50,363 nt of DNA, from assembly GCA_017429695.1 (NCBI GenBank), contig JAFROK010000057.1, forward strand, positions 1-50,363, given 5' to 3'. This document shows, in pieces, positions 31,827 to 39,832 of this stretch. This DNA is from Clostridia bacterium (GTDB taxonomy: Bacteria; Bacillota; Clostridia; Christensenellales; Aristaeellaceae). How positions within the stretch are numbered: the first letter of the stretch is position 1; every line of letters starts with the position of its first letter. A program made the position numbers and the translations under genes. The notes beneath the pieces are model-generated. The model was not told the origin of the DNA. It saw only the letters and a program-made list of their open reading frames with translations, and ran no database searches.

Positions 31827-33752
31827 TCACTTCTGAACGAATGTGACCAGTCCGTCAAAGGGAATCGTCACATTCAGTTCCGGAGGAACTTTGCTGACGT
31901 CGAAGCAGGACATATCCAGCGGGATCAGGGCGATTTGCCCGCTTTCCGGATTCAGGACCAGCATGACCGTATTGTTGATTTCTCTCGGTTTCAGGTCGGC
32001 AAGCGCCGGGAAAGCGGTTTTCACTTCGAAGGGCAGCGGGTTCCCGTAGCGGTCCGTTTCCTGCTTGTCCTGCAGCTTCAGCTGCTCAAAGCCGCAAAGG
32101 AAACAATACTCGCTCAGGTCAGGATCATCCTGTGCTTCCTTTCCGTTGGTGCGATATAATTTGTAATTACTGCCAAGGGCTTCGACCGCGTTTTCCACGC
32201 TGATCCGCTCCTCCGGCGGATTGTTTGGATTGTTTACTCCGTTCAGCACTGCCTTCAGGCTGTCTGCGTCAACGGCCAGGGTCTTCCCGTCTTTTGCGAG
32301 GTCTGTTATGAGATCCTCTGTAAATGCATCCACATCCGTGATCTGCTTCATGGCATAATTCGTCGCGGCCGAATCTGCCGGGCTTACCGGGGTTGCCGGG
32401 CGGGCCGGTTCTGGAACAGGCGCCGGCTCGGGCTTAGGCGCCGGAGCAGGCGCAGGCTCGGGCTTAGGCGCCGGAGCAGGCGCAGGCTCGGGTTCAGGCG
32501 CAGGAGCAGGCGCAGGCTCGGGTTCAGGCGCAGGCTCGGGTTCAGGCGCAGGATCAGGCGCCGGGGCAGGATCAGGATCAGGCGCAAATCCCAGCAGTTT
32601 TCCGCATGCCCCGCAGTAAATCTTCCCATCGTCTTCCGGATCGCTCGGAACGTGAACCGCTTCGCCGGTTGTGATCTTCCGCCGGCTTAATTCCGCTCCG
32701 CATACGCTGCAGTACTTCACGAGATCGTAACTCTCGGGGCCGCTGCAGTTCGCTTCTTTTTCGTTTTCCCTTACTTCCTCGCCCACGACGTGCGCTTTCT
32801 GTTCGAGCTCAATATGCACGCCGGACAGTTCTTCGCCGCATACCATGCAGCACTGAACCAGATCGTAGCTGCCGGGATGTTCGCAGGTCGCGGCCACTTC
32901 GTTTTTCTTCACAGGATCGCTTGGGACATGGGCCGTTTTTTCGGTTACGACGGTTTCCCGGCTCACTTCCGCCCCGCATACCGTGCAGTACTGAACCAGG
33001 TCGTAGCTGCCGGTATGTTCGCAGGTCGCGGCTGTTTCTTTTTCCTTCACGGCCTCACCCGGGGTGTGGGGCGCTTGATCGGTCTCTTTGGTTTCCCGGC
33101 TCACTTCCGCCCCGCATACCGTGCAGTACCAGACCAGGTCATAGCTGCCATTCGCTGTACAGGTGGCGGCTGTTTCCTTTTCCTTCACCGCATCGCCAGG
33201 GGTGTGGGGCGCTTGATCGGTCTCTTTGGTTTCCCGGCTCACTTCCGCCCCGCATACCGTGCAGTACTGAACCAGGTCATAGCTGCCATTCGCTGTGCAG
33301 GTGGCGGGTGTTTCGTTTTCCTTTACGGCGTCGCCCGGGGTGTGGGCCGCTTTGACCACGACGGTCTCCCGGCTTACTTCCTCTTCGCATACCGTGCAGT
33401 ACCGGACCAGGTCGTAGCTGCCGTCCTCCGTACAGGTGGCGGGGGTTTCGTTTTCCTTTACGGCATCGCCCGGGGTATGGGGCGCCAGGTCCTCGAGGAC
33501 AATGGTCTCCCGGAACTCTGCCCCGCATATGGTACACGTCCAGACCATGTCGTAAAGCCCGGGTTCCTGGCAGGTGGATGGGATTTCACTTTCCGGATCC
33601 CGGACCGGATCTCCCAGAACATGGTTGCATGTGTTCCCGCCATTAATATCCGTATTTTCCCCGTTTTCCGCCGGTTCCATTGCTGAAGCGCTGCCGAGCA
33701 CAAAGCCCAGGGCGGTCATCCAGGCCAGAAATTTTGTTGCTGTCTTCTTCAT
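31827..33752 (-). CDS. Secreted protein with seven Cys/His repeats and a Pro-rich stalk
   Basis: This is a 641-residue protein. A signal peptide (residues 1-24) precedes seven repeats of about 46 residues. Each has one Cys, a GSYDLVxYC-x2-CG core and a His near the end, so each can offer three Cys and one His for zinc. A last CxxC (YCGACGKLLG) closes the array. A Pro/Ala/Glu/Lys stalk (PAPAPEPEPAP type, about residues 385-455) leads to a C-terminal domain of about 180 residues without a sorting motif or transmembrane helix. The repeats are near identical in DNA in the middle (units 3 and 4), showing recent duplication. Likely surface or matrix protein; partner unknown. Confidence 0.75.
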   Translation of the reverse strand: MKKTATKFLAWMTALGFVLGSASAMEPAENGENTDINGGNTCNHVLGDPVRDPESEIPSTCQEPGLYDMVWTCTICGAEFRETIVLEDLAPHTPGDAVKENETPATCTEDGSYDLVRYCTVCEEEVSRETVVVKAAHTPGDAVKENETPATCTANGSYDLVQYCTVCGAEVSRETKETDQAPHTPGDAVKEKETAATCTANGSYDLVWYCTVCGAEVSRETKETDQAPHTPGEAVKEKETAATCEHTGSYDLVQYCTVCGAEVSRETVVTEKTAHVPSDPVKKNEVAATCEHPGSYDLVQCCMVCGEELSGVHIELEQKAHVVGEEVRENEKEANCSGPESYDLVKYCSVCGAELSRRKITTGEAVHVPSDPEDDGKIYCGACGKLLGFAPDPDPAPAPDPAPEPEPAPEPEPAPAPAPEPEPAPAPAPKPEPAPAPAPKPEPAPVPEPARPATPVSPADSAATNYAMKQITDVDAFTEDLITDLAKDGKTLAVDADSLKAVLNGVNNPNNPPEERISVENAVEALGSNYKLYRTNGKEAQDDPDLSEYCFLCGFEQLKLQDKQETDRYGNPLPFEVKTAFPALADLKPREINNTVMLVLNPESGQIALIPLDMSCFDVSKVPPELNVTIPFDGLVTFVQK

Positions 33753-33797
33753 ATGCTGGTGCCTCTTTTCCTTTTACTGCGGTTTTATGTTTTTCGG

Positions 33798-34355
33798 TTA
33801 TGTTTCGGGCGTGAGAAACCGGCTGAGATATGCCCGGTTGTTGGCGATCAGCTCCTCCAGGGTGACAGGGGTATAGCCGTTGATTTCCACCCCTGCGTTG
33901 AACATGTTCTCCTTTTCCAGGAGCAGGGGCCAGAAGTCGTAATCCGTGCTGTTGTGGATATGGCCGTAGACCAGGTAAGCGCCTTTGTGCTCCTTATACC
34001 AGGTCATCATCGGATAATGGCACAGGGTGATCCGGTTATCGCCGTCATGGATCATTTCCATATGGGAAATTTTGTCGAAATACTTTTCCGCCAGCTCATC
34101 GGTCAGCCAGGTATGGTCGTGGTTTCCGAGAACCAGCACTTTATGGCCTTTCAGGACGGAAAGGATTTCCCCTGCCGGGCGCTCGTTGCGGAAGAACATG
34201 TCCCCGACGATATAGACCGTATCCTTCGCCTTGACCCGGCTGTTCCAGTTTTCCACCATGGCATGGTCCATTTCATCCACGGTTTCAAAGGGGCGTTCGC
34301 AGTTGACCCTGATTTTTTCATGGCCGAAATGCGTGTCGGCGATATAGTAAACCAT
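33798..34355 (-). CDS. Calcineurin-like metallophosphoesterase
   Basis: This 185-residue protein has the phosphoesterase motifs YIADTHFGH (D-x-H), VGDMFFRNE (GDxxxR-like), GNHDH (GNHD), LCHYPM and VYGHIHNS (GHxH). This short form is common in Firmicutes and phages and acts on small phosphodiesters or nucleic acid ends; target unknown. The start at MVYYIAD follows GGAGGAGCAGG; the frame upstream has no protein-like content. It lies 45 bases upstream of the repeat protein gene and may share a transcript. Confidence 0.9.
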   Translation of the reverse strand: MVYYIADTHFGHEKIRVNCERPFETVDEMDHAMVENWNSRVKAKDTVYIVGDMFFRNERPAGEILSVLKGHKVLVLGNHDHTWLTDELAEKYFDKISHMEMIHDGDNRITLCHYPMMTWYKEHKGAYLVYGHIHNSTDYDFWPLLLEKENMFNAGVEINGYTPVTLEELIANNRAYLSRFLTPET

Positions 34356-34573
34356 CTTTTTCCTGCTCCTCCGGTCATTGTTCCATACCATTATACCGCA
34401 AAAATGCCGTTCAGGCGACCCGGATTTCCATATTGAAATCATCCTGCATCCTGTGTATACTTGGGTGCAGGGGAAAAGTGTTCATCATACGGCGTGCGAA
34501 GGAAAAGGAGGGGCTTTTCCCGCATACGGGCTTCATGGCCCGGAATAAAAAATCACAAAGGAGCTGAACCGGA

Positions 34574-35140
34574 ATGAAAAAACTGCTGAGCTGGATTCTG
34601 TGCATGTGTATCTGCCTGGCCGGAATGGCCGGGGCTTTCGCGGAAGAGGCCGCCCCGGCGGACGCGCGGCTGGTTTTTGCCGCGGACTGCATGCAGCAGA
34701 TCAAGGACCTGGCTGCGGAAAAGGAAATCAAATTTGAACGGGCCTGGGATATTTCCGAACTGGACAAGGACGCGATCCTGAAGGCGGCGGTGCTTGCCGT
34801 TACCCCCGAGCAGGTGGCCATGGCGGACGGCATGGGCACGCTGGCGGACCTGTCCCGGATGATCAACGTATTCAACGGCGACTATACGGAAAAAGCGGCT
34901 GCCCTGGCCATTGAAGGAACGGACGCCGCCGTGGCCAACGGGGAAAACTTCGTGATCTTTGCGATGTATGAATACCATATCCTGCTGACCCTGGTGCGCA
35001 GCGACGGCACCTGGGGCAGCGTCCTGCTGATGAGCGACCGGAACGTGCTGAGCCAGTTCTCGGAAGAAGCCATCCGGACGATGGTCCAGCCGTACCTGCC
35101 CGGGGACATCGGCATTGAAATACTGGAAATCAATCCCTGA
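34574..35140 (+). CDS. Secreted protein of unknown function
   Basis: This 188-residue protein has signal peptide MKKLLSWILCMCICLAGMAGAFAEE. The mature part is a compact alpha/beta domain (LVFAADCMQQIKDLAAEKEIKFERAW; NGENFVIFAMYEYHILLTLVRS) ending LPGDIGIEILEINP. I do not recognise a family. GGAGCTG lies nine bases before the ATG. A strong terminator follows, so it is a single-gene unit. Confidence 0.72.
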   Translation: MKKLLSWILCMCICLAGMAGAFAEEAAPADARLVFAADCMQQIKDLAAEKEIKFERAWDISELDKDAILKAAVLAVTPEQVAMADGMGTLADLSRMINVFNGDYTEKAAALAIEGTDAAVANGENFVIFAMYEYHILLTLVRSDGTWGSVLLMSDRNVLSQFSEEAIRTMVQPYLPGDIGIEILEINP

Positions 35141-35158
35141 GAACCGGTGATACAGCAG

Positions 35159-35213
35159 AAAGGAGCTGTCTCAAAATGATCTGAAAAGATCATAAGAGGC
35201 AGCTCCTTTTCCT
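35159..35213 (+). terminator. Strong rho-independent terminator
   Basis: Fourteen-base arms (35159-35172 and 35196-35209, one G-T pair) with an inner hairpin TGATCT/AGATCA, followed by TTTTCCTTT. Confidence 0.8.
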
Positions 35214-35316
35214 TTGCTGAAATGAAAAAAGAGCAGTGTTTCCGTCGCTCCGCACGAACCGGAATGATATACGGAAGCCGGGATGTCATGGTTCTCCAGG
35301 CGTCCGGTTCCGCTTT

Positions 35317-35643
35317 TCAGTCGTCCCACACACATCTTTCATACCCGCACTTGCGGCATTTTTCGATTCTGTTCCATCCCCAGAGTTTACCTTCTACCCG
35401 TTTGACAAACTCAAAGTCATGCAGACAATTGTATTGCCTGTTTCCGCCCGAGACCTTTTCCATCTCTTCCATGTTGAGTTCCCGCTGGGCGCCGGAAACA
35501 AGCTCGTAGCCCATGGACGCGGCAAAAGCCTTGATCTTCTCCTTCAGTTCTTCGCCCTCGCCGGTGATCTCCTTCATCCTGGCTGTCTGCGCTTCGTCCT
35601 TCGCAACCAGTTCCTCTAAGTCCTGCATTGTAATCTTTTCCAT
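35317..35643 (-). CDS. RiPP-like precursor: leader with Gly-Gly motif and zinc-ribbon-like core
   Basis: This 108-residue protein has a helical acidic leader (MEKITMQDLEELVAKDEAQTAR) ending ELNMEEMEKVSGGN, a Nif11/bacteriocin-type double-glycine cleavage signal near residue 67. The remaining 41 residues hold C-x-H, then CRKCGYERC: four Cys and one His in a zinc-ribbon-like arrangement (NCLHDFEFVK; WNRIEKCRKCG). No maturase or peptidase-transporter gene is nearby. AAAGGGG lies eight bases before the ATG. It could be an exported peptide or simply a small zinc protein with a leader. Confidence 0.55.
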   Translation of the reverse strand: MEKITMQDLEELVAKDEAQTARMKEITGEGEELKEKIKAFAASMGYELVSGAQRELNMEEMEKVSGGNRQYNCLHDFEFVKRVEGKLWGWNRIEKCRKCGYERCVWDD

Positions 35644-35783
35644 CAGAGTACCCCTTTCTATATCATTAGTAGACTGTTATCCCGCAAGTTGATACGGATG
35701 AAACTGCCCGCATGGCAGTATATTTTTCAGTTCGGCTGTTTTTTGCTGTATTGATTATGGCATAAAGCGGAGAGAAACACAAG

Positions 35784-36119
35784 ATGAATCTGTATTCAGA
35801 AGCGGCGGCAAAAGACGGGAATGATCCCGGGATCAGCGCCGTGAACAGGAGAACAATGCTGTTCATCTCCCTGCCCTCCGGCCGGAAGCTGGCCTACGTC
35901 AAACCCCGGATCGAAGAGAACCAGTTCGGCGGCGAAAGCATCACCTACTGCGGAACAGACGCACAGAAGCACTGGACCCGGGTGGAATCCTACGGCCCGA
36001 AGATCGTGGAGAATATCATCCAGGCCGTTTGCCGGGACCTGCTGGCAGACGCCATGAAGAGCCTGCGCCGTCAATTTGCCATTCTGATGCAGCAATACAA
36101 AAAAGGCCTGCGGACATGA
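35784..36119 (+). pseudogene. C-terminal fragment of a second phage DNA polymerase
   Basis: The 111-codon frame (RTMLFISLPSGRKLAYVKPRI; SYGPKIVENIIQAVCRDLLADAM) is a close paralogue of residues about 500-590 of the intact polymerase at 4839-6791. It has lost everything before the fingers region and breaks off before motif C, replaced by LRRQFAILMQQYKKG. It has its own ATG and GGAGAG site, so a short protein could be made, but it cannot be an active polymerase. Confidence 0.8.
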
Positions 36120-36140
36120 ATCCATCAGGTTTTTTACGAT

Positions 36141-36212
36141 TGGCCCTTTAAATCCGACTGAAAATGGCCCTTTATTCCCGACGCAAAATGGCCCTTTTCA
36201 CCCGACGCTAAC
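36141..36212 (+). repeat. Three 24-bp direct repeats
   Basis: Units start at 36141, 36165 and 36189, exact period 24. Each begins TGGCCCTTT and holds CCGAC near its end. Multiple short repeats of this kind form the ends of IS21-family elements; iteron-like sites are the alternative. No transposase is adjacent. Confidence 0.7.
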
Positions 36213-36304
36213 ACTGGAGAACGAACAACCACATTTGACAGTGTTTTCTTTATTTGGTATTATTGTGTGGGAATTCCCATTGTAATCATTTGGGAGGAAC
36301 TTTT

Positions 36305-36553
36305 ATGAGTACAGTTGTCCGAGAATATGATGCGAAAATCGATTCGAAAAAGAGGCTTACGCTGCGCGGCGCCAAGTATGATTATTATCATGTCTCTGTC
36401 CTTCAGGATCAGAGAATTATTCTGGAGCCGAGAATACTGACGGTTCCTGAAGAAATATCAGAAAACACTCTGAAAATGATGGACAGCGCAGTAAAGAACA
36501 TGAAAAATGGAAAGGTTTCGCAGACACCGGATCTATCTGAATTCAAGGAGTAA
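36305..36553 (+). CDS. Putative antitoxin-like small protein
   Basis: This 82-residue protein starts with a short beta-rich domain (VREYDAKIDSKKRLTLRGAKYDYYHVSV) that resembles AbrB/MazE-like swapped-hairpin DNA-binding domains. A helix and a basic to acidic tail follow (NTLKMMDSAVKNMKNG). Such proteins often sit next to RelE-type toxins, but here the next gene is a DUF1016 remnant, four bases downstream. GGGAGGAAC precedes the ATG. Confidence 0.5.
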   Translation: MSTVVREYDAKIDSKKRLTLRGAKYDYYHVSVLQDQRIILEPRILTVPEEISENTLKMMDSAVKNMKNGKVSQTPDLSEFKE

Positions 36554-36557
36554 AGCC

Positions 36558-36977
36558 ATGAGTGAGATCCAGAAATACGATGAGGCGGTGCAGGTCATCA
36601 AGACTGCAATCCTACAAAGCCAGTATGATGCCGCGCGGTCTGTCAATGAGAAACAACTGATGCTGTATTACGGCATTGGCAAGTTCATATCTCTGAATTC
36701 CCGGAAAGGATTCTGGGGACAGGGTGCGATCGATGCAATCAGTGAACGGTTGGGGAAGGAATTGCCGGGATTGAAAGGCTTTTCGGCTCGAAATTTACGA
36801 AATATGCGTACATTCTATGAGGAATGGACTATATTGGAACAGACGTCAGGCACCAATGAACAAATATCTATTTCAAATTTGGCAGACGCATCTGCCAATA
36901 TCACAACTGCCATCACTATTCCAAATTGGCAGACGCATCTGCCAATTTCCGATGGTTTGTGTGTTAGCTATCACTGA
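36558..36977 (+). pseudogene. Truncated DUF1016/YhcG N-terminal domain
   Basis: The 139-codon frame has the DUF1016 start (LMLYYGIGKFISLNSRKGFWGQGAIDAISERLGKELPG; FSARNLRNMRTFYEEW). It then enters a stretch built on two copies of a 20-bp palindrome (NLADASAN and NWQTHLPI are the same palindrome in two frames) and stops at CVSYH. Complete relatives continue with a second helical domain and a PDDEXK nuclease, both missing here. GGAG precedes the ATG and the antitoxin-like gene ends four bases upstream. Confidence 0.8.
36879..36945. repeat. Two identical 20-bp palindromes in the DUF1016 interdomain region
   Basis: TTGGCAGACGCATCTGCCAA occurs at 36879-36898 and 36926-36945. Each pairs TTGGCAGA with TCTGCCAA around CGCA. 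Centre-to-centre distance is 47 bases, so the two copies are read in different frames. Confidence 0.9.
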
Positions 36978-37016
36978 TAATACGTGAAAAGAAACAATAG
37001 GGTATAATAAGCTAAG

Positions 37017-37060
37017 AAAACAGCCATGCAGGAGCATTCTTGCTCAAACATGGCTGTTTT
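37017..37060. terminator. Bidirectional rho-independent terminator
   Basis: Twelve-base arms AAAACAGCCATG/CATGGCTGTTTT around an inner GAGCA/TGCTC hairpin. A/T runs on both sides let it serve the plus-strand remnant and the minus-strand M13 peptidase gene. Confidence 0.75.
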
Positions 37061-37168
37061 CCTTGTTACACCGCCCGAAGATGTCAGTCCAAATCAGTTC
37101 TTTTCATAAATCCCTAACTTGAACCGCCTTTACGGAGCGGCTTTTCTTGATGCTTTGTGACCGGCCCT

Positions 37169-39241
37169 TTATTTTCCCCAGGTTTTCAGGCGGTCTTCCG
37201 GCTTCACATACATTCCGTCGCCTTCCTGAACGTCGAAGGCTTCATAGAATTCATCCAGCATCTGGAGATTGACGTTGACCCGCAGGTAGGACAGCGCGTG
37301 CGGATCGTTCTGCAGCGCCGTGATTACCGCTTCCGGAACAGCAGCGGCATAGAGCCTTGCGTTTTCACGGAAGAAGGCCTGCAGGTCCAGTCCCTTTGTT
37401 TTCGCCAGCAGGGCGGCCGCTTTCATGCCGGCCAGGTCCGCCGTGTTTTCCACCCGCAGGAAGGTGCCCCGGCAGTATACGTCCGGCATGACAGTGATGG
37501 CGTTGTAATAATCCTCCACCGCTTTCACCTTGCTGAGGAAGATCTCCCGGTCCGCTTCACCCAGGATCCCGATGCCCCGTCCGTAGGCGTCGCACTGGCT
37601 GCCGGCATAGTCGAAGGCGTGGCTGAGCTCATGGGCGATCACGGTTCCGAGGCCGCCCAGCATCTGTTCTTCCGTGGCGTCCTCCGGGCAGTTGTAGGAG
37701 AACATGAAACCGGGAAGGAGATTGACGCTGTTGGAGAACGGATCATAGAAGCAGTTTGTCATGAGCGGGTAGCATGCCTTCCAGGCCAGGTCCGCTTTGG
37801 CGGGCTTGCCGATCAGGCTGTTCTCCTGGTCGTTCAGGTAGGCTTTGAGGGCCAGGTAATTGCTGAAGAGGCTGCCGCCTTCGGAGGAGGGGGTCAGCTT
37901 CAGGCCGGAGAAATCATAATACCCGCCGTCCGGCTCCAGGATGCCCAGCCGCATATTGTCCAGTTTTTCCAGGGCCTTTTCCCGGCTTTCAACGCTGAGC
38001 CATTCCGTTTCGTTCAGGAGCGTGCGGTAGGTATCGATCAGTTCCTGCGTCATAACGGTCAGCTTTTCTTTCAGCCCGCTTCCCAGCACCTGCTCCGCGT
38101 AGAGTTTTCCCAGCAGGTGGCCGAAGGTATCCACCCGGTTGCAGACATACCAGGGATTGGTCGCCTCGTCCAGGGGCGCCTTGCCGCTTTGGGCCCGCAT
38201 GTCATTGACATAATCGGGGCTCAGGAAAGGAGCGGCTTCCATCAGGACCTTGTAGCCGGTCAGGAGCTTGAGGCGGTCGAGGTTTTCTTCGGTCCAGAGG
38301 GCGTCCAGGGCTTTCAGCCAGTCGGGATACAGCACGATATAGGCCGCCGCCGCGTCCTTTCCGAACTTTTTCAGCGTGGCAGAGAGCGGGAAACGGCTGC
38401 AGAAGCTGTCCAGCTCTTCCGGGGACAGGCGCTGCGGCGCGTCGGAAATATAACCGTAGTCCGCCAGGGCCGCGGCCGCTTCGCTGTAGGTTTTGCTGAC
38501 GTAGCTGACCTCCGTATTGAAGAGGTCCAGGGCGGTGTCGGTGATGTTTTCAGCCTCAACGCCCAGGGCAGTCAGCACGTTCAGCAGATAATCGGCACGC
38601 TCCAGGGAACTGACCTTCTGGGAGAGGGATTCCAGGTCCGCCGCCGGCTCGGTATAGTTGTTCATGCCGTTTGAGAAATCGGTGGTCAGCGCAAGGGCAG
38701 GATAGATCCATACGCCGTTTTCCTCGTTCAGGGCCAGCGGCGCCACAGGCATGGTCAGGTATGGCGAGAAGGGAAAATCCTCCGCCGTCAGCACCGCGTT
38801 CAGCTCCTCCAGGGAGGCGGCCGCGCTGATGCGGTCCAGGTACGGAGTCACCCCGGAATACCCGGCGGCACGGAGCGCTTCCATGTCCGCGGCCTGCTCC
38901 CAGAAGATTTTCAGCTGGGCAACATCGTCACCGGCTGCGGAACCGTCCTGCAGGAGCGCCGTGACCGCCGCCTCGACTTCCGCCCCGGCAGTCATTATCG
39001 GCATATACATGCCTTCCTGGTTGGCCGCCAGGACATCGTAATTCACAGCGGCATAGAAATCATCCTTCAGGTCCGGCGCCGTCTCCGGCAGGTTGCCGGT
39101 GACCATGCTGTTGACCCAGGGAGAGCCGTACAGTTCCGCCGGCTCTTCGGCGGGCAGCGCCTCGGCGAAAGCGCCGAAGGCCATGGCCAGCGCCAGAACC
39201 AGCGCAGCCAGGGCAGTCATCCAGTGTTTCATGTGTTTCAT
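37169..39241 (-). CDS. M13-family zinc metallopeptidase, secreted
   Basis: This 690-residue exported peptidase has signal peptide MKHMKHWMTALAALVLALAMAFGAFAE, a long helical N-terminal lobe, then the zinc site VIAHELSHAFD (about residue 535) and the third ligand in VENTADLAG (about 597). The late MLDEFYEAF and MYVKPEDRLKTW match the neprilysin family. Members cut small peptides outside the cell. The start at MKHMKHW follows AAAGGAGACG. Full length, active-site residues intact, no partner genes nearby. Confidence 0.93.
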   Translation of the reverse strand: MKHMKHWMTALAALVLALAMAFGAFAEALPAEEPAELYGSPWVNSMVTGNLPETAPDLKDDFYAAVNYDVLAANQEGMYMPIMTAGAEVEAAVTALLQDGSAAGDDVAQLKIFWEQAADMEALRAAGYSGVTPYLDRISAAASLEELNAVLTAEDFPFSPYLTMPVAPLALNEENGVWIYPALALTTDFSNGMNNYTEPAADLESLSQKVSSLERADYLLNVLTALGVEAENITDTALDLFNTEVSYVSKTYSEAAAALADYGYISDAPQRLSPEELDSFCSRFPLSATLKKFGKDAAAAYIVLYPDWLKALDALWTEENLDRLKLLTGYKVLMEAAPFLSPDYVNDMRAQSGKAPLDEATNPWYVCNRVDTFGHLLGKLYAEQVLGSGLKEKLTVMTQELIDTYRTLLNETEWLSVESREKALEKLDNMRLGILEPDGGYYDFSGLKLTPSSEGGSLFSNYLALKAYLNDQENSLIGKPAKADLAWKACYPLMTNCFYDPFSNSVNLLPGFMFSYNCPEDATEEQMLGGLGTVIAHELSHAFDYAGSQCDAYGRGIGILGEADREIFLSKVKAVEDYYNAITVMPDVYCRGTFLRVENTADLAGMKAAALLAKTKGLDLQAFFRENARLYAAAVPEAVITALQNDPHALSYLRVNVNLQMLDEFYEAFDVQEGDGMYVKPEDRLKTWGK

Positions 39242-39368
39242 TGTCGTCGTCTCCTTTTCTGCTTGTCTGGTTTGCTGAAAACAACAGGGTATATCGGACC
39301 CCATATGCCTGTTGCAGATTGTATTCCAGCTTATGCGATGATCATATCACGTTTATCCGGCCTGTGTC

Positions 39369-39407
39369 AAAGTGGAACGTAGGGGACGGTTCCCTACGTT
39401 CCACTTT
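39369..39407. repeat. GGAACGTAGGGGACGG hairpin repeat, copy 1
   Basis: Perfect 16-base arms starting AAAGTGGAACGTAGGG around GACGGTT. Related copies lie at 39749-39832 and 42433-42457. They are intergenic and may also end transcription. Confidence 0.75.
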
Positions 39408-39414
39408 TTCCGGC

Positions 39415-39443
39415 TGGACAGACGGAAAACGGTATATTATAAT
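39415..39443 (+). promoter_or_regulatory. Promoter of the small membrane protein gene
   Basis: TGGACA (39415-39420), 17 bases, TATAAT (39438-39443), forty bases before the ATG. Confidence 0.65.
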
Positions 39444-39482
39444 GAGTTGGATTCCATTATCTTTTGAGGAGGGTATTCTTTC

Positions 39483-39707
39483 ATGAAAAATAACCTGGTG
39501 AAGTACATTGTCGTCGGCATCATATGCTGCGCCCTTTTCATGGTCGGCTGGGCGCTGCTCGACATGTGGATCCGTGGCGATGCCTTTGTCGACGGTTTCA
39601 AGGGCGTCCTGGACTGGGTGCTGGGCGTAGCCTTCGGTACTTCCTGCGCCTGGACGGTTTACAAAAACGACCAGAAAAAGGCCAAGGACGAAGGCAAAAA
39701 GGAATAA
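39483..39707 (+). CDS. Small membrane protein
   Basis: This 74-residue protein has a first membrane helix (LVKYIVVGIICCALFMVGWALL), a possible second one (GVLDWVLGVAFGTSCAWTVY) and a highly charged tail (KNDQKKAKDEGKKE). Function unknown; similar short proteins are widespread in Clostridia. GAGGAGG lies nine bases before the ATG, a good promoter stands upstream and a terminator follows directly, so it is a self-contained unit. Confidence 0.75.
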   Translation: MKNNLVKYIVVGIICCALFMVGWALLDMWIRGDAFVDGFKGVLDWVLGVAFGTSCAWTVYKNDQKKAKDEGKKE

Positions 39708-39720
39708 GCGCTTTACCTGC

Positions 39721-39748
39721 AAAAGCGGCTCCGAACGGAGCCGCTTTT
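39721..39748 (+). terminator. Rho-independent terminator
   Basis: AAAAGCGGCTCC/GGAGCCGCTTTT, a 12-base perfect stem with a four-base loop and T run, 13 bases after the stop. Confidence 0.85.
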
Positions 39749-39832
39749 AAAGTGGAACGTAGGGGACGGTTCTCTATGTTCCACTTTTGGGGAAAACGGA
39801 ACGTGAGGAACCGTCCCCTACGTTCCACTTTT
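39749..39832. repeat. GGAACGTAGGGGACGG hairpin repeats, copies 2 and 3
   Basis: Two further units in opposite orientation (AAAGTGGAACGTAGGGGACGG at the left; ACCGTCCCCTACGTTCCACT at the right). The last bases of the array overlap the stop codon of the neighbouring secreted-protein gene. Confidence 0.75.

Noticed and set aside
32790-33686. Plus-strand repeat-rich frame opposite the Cys/His-repeat protein
   Set aside because: Its repeats are simply the complement of the real repeat gene, which has a signal peptide and a ribosome site.
33753-34436. 227-codon plus-strand frame opposite the phosphoesterase
   Set aside because: Antisense to a gene holding all five phosphoesterase motifs.
36141-36212. 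Possible CRISPR array
   Set aside because: The 24-bp units abut directly with no unique spacers, and there are only three.
37157-38674. 505-codon plus-strand frame opposite the M13 peptidase
   Set aside because: Antisense shadow; no ribosome site and no family features.
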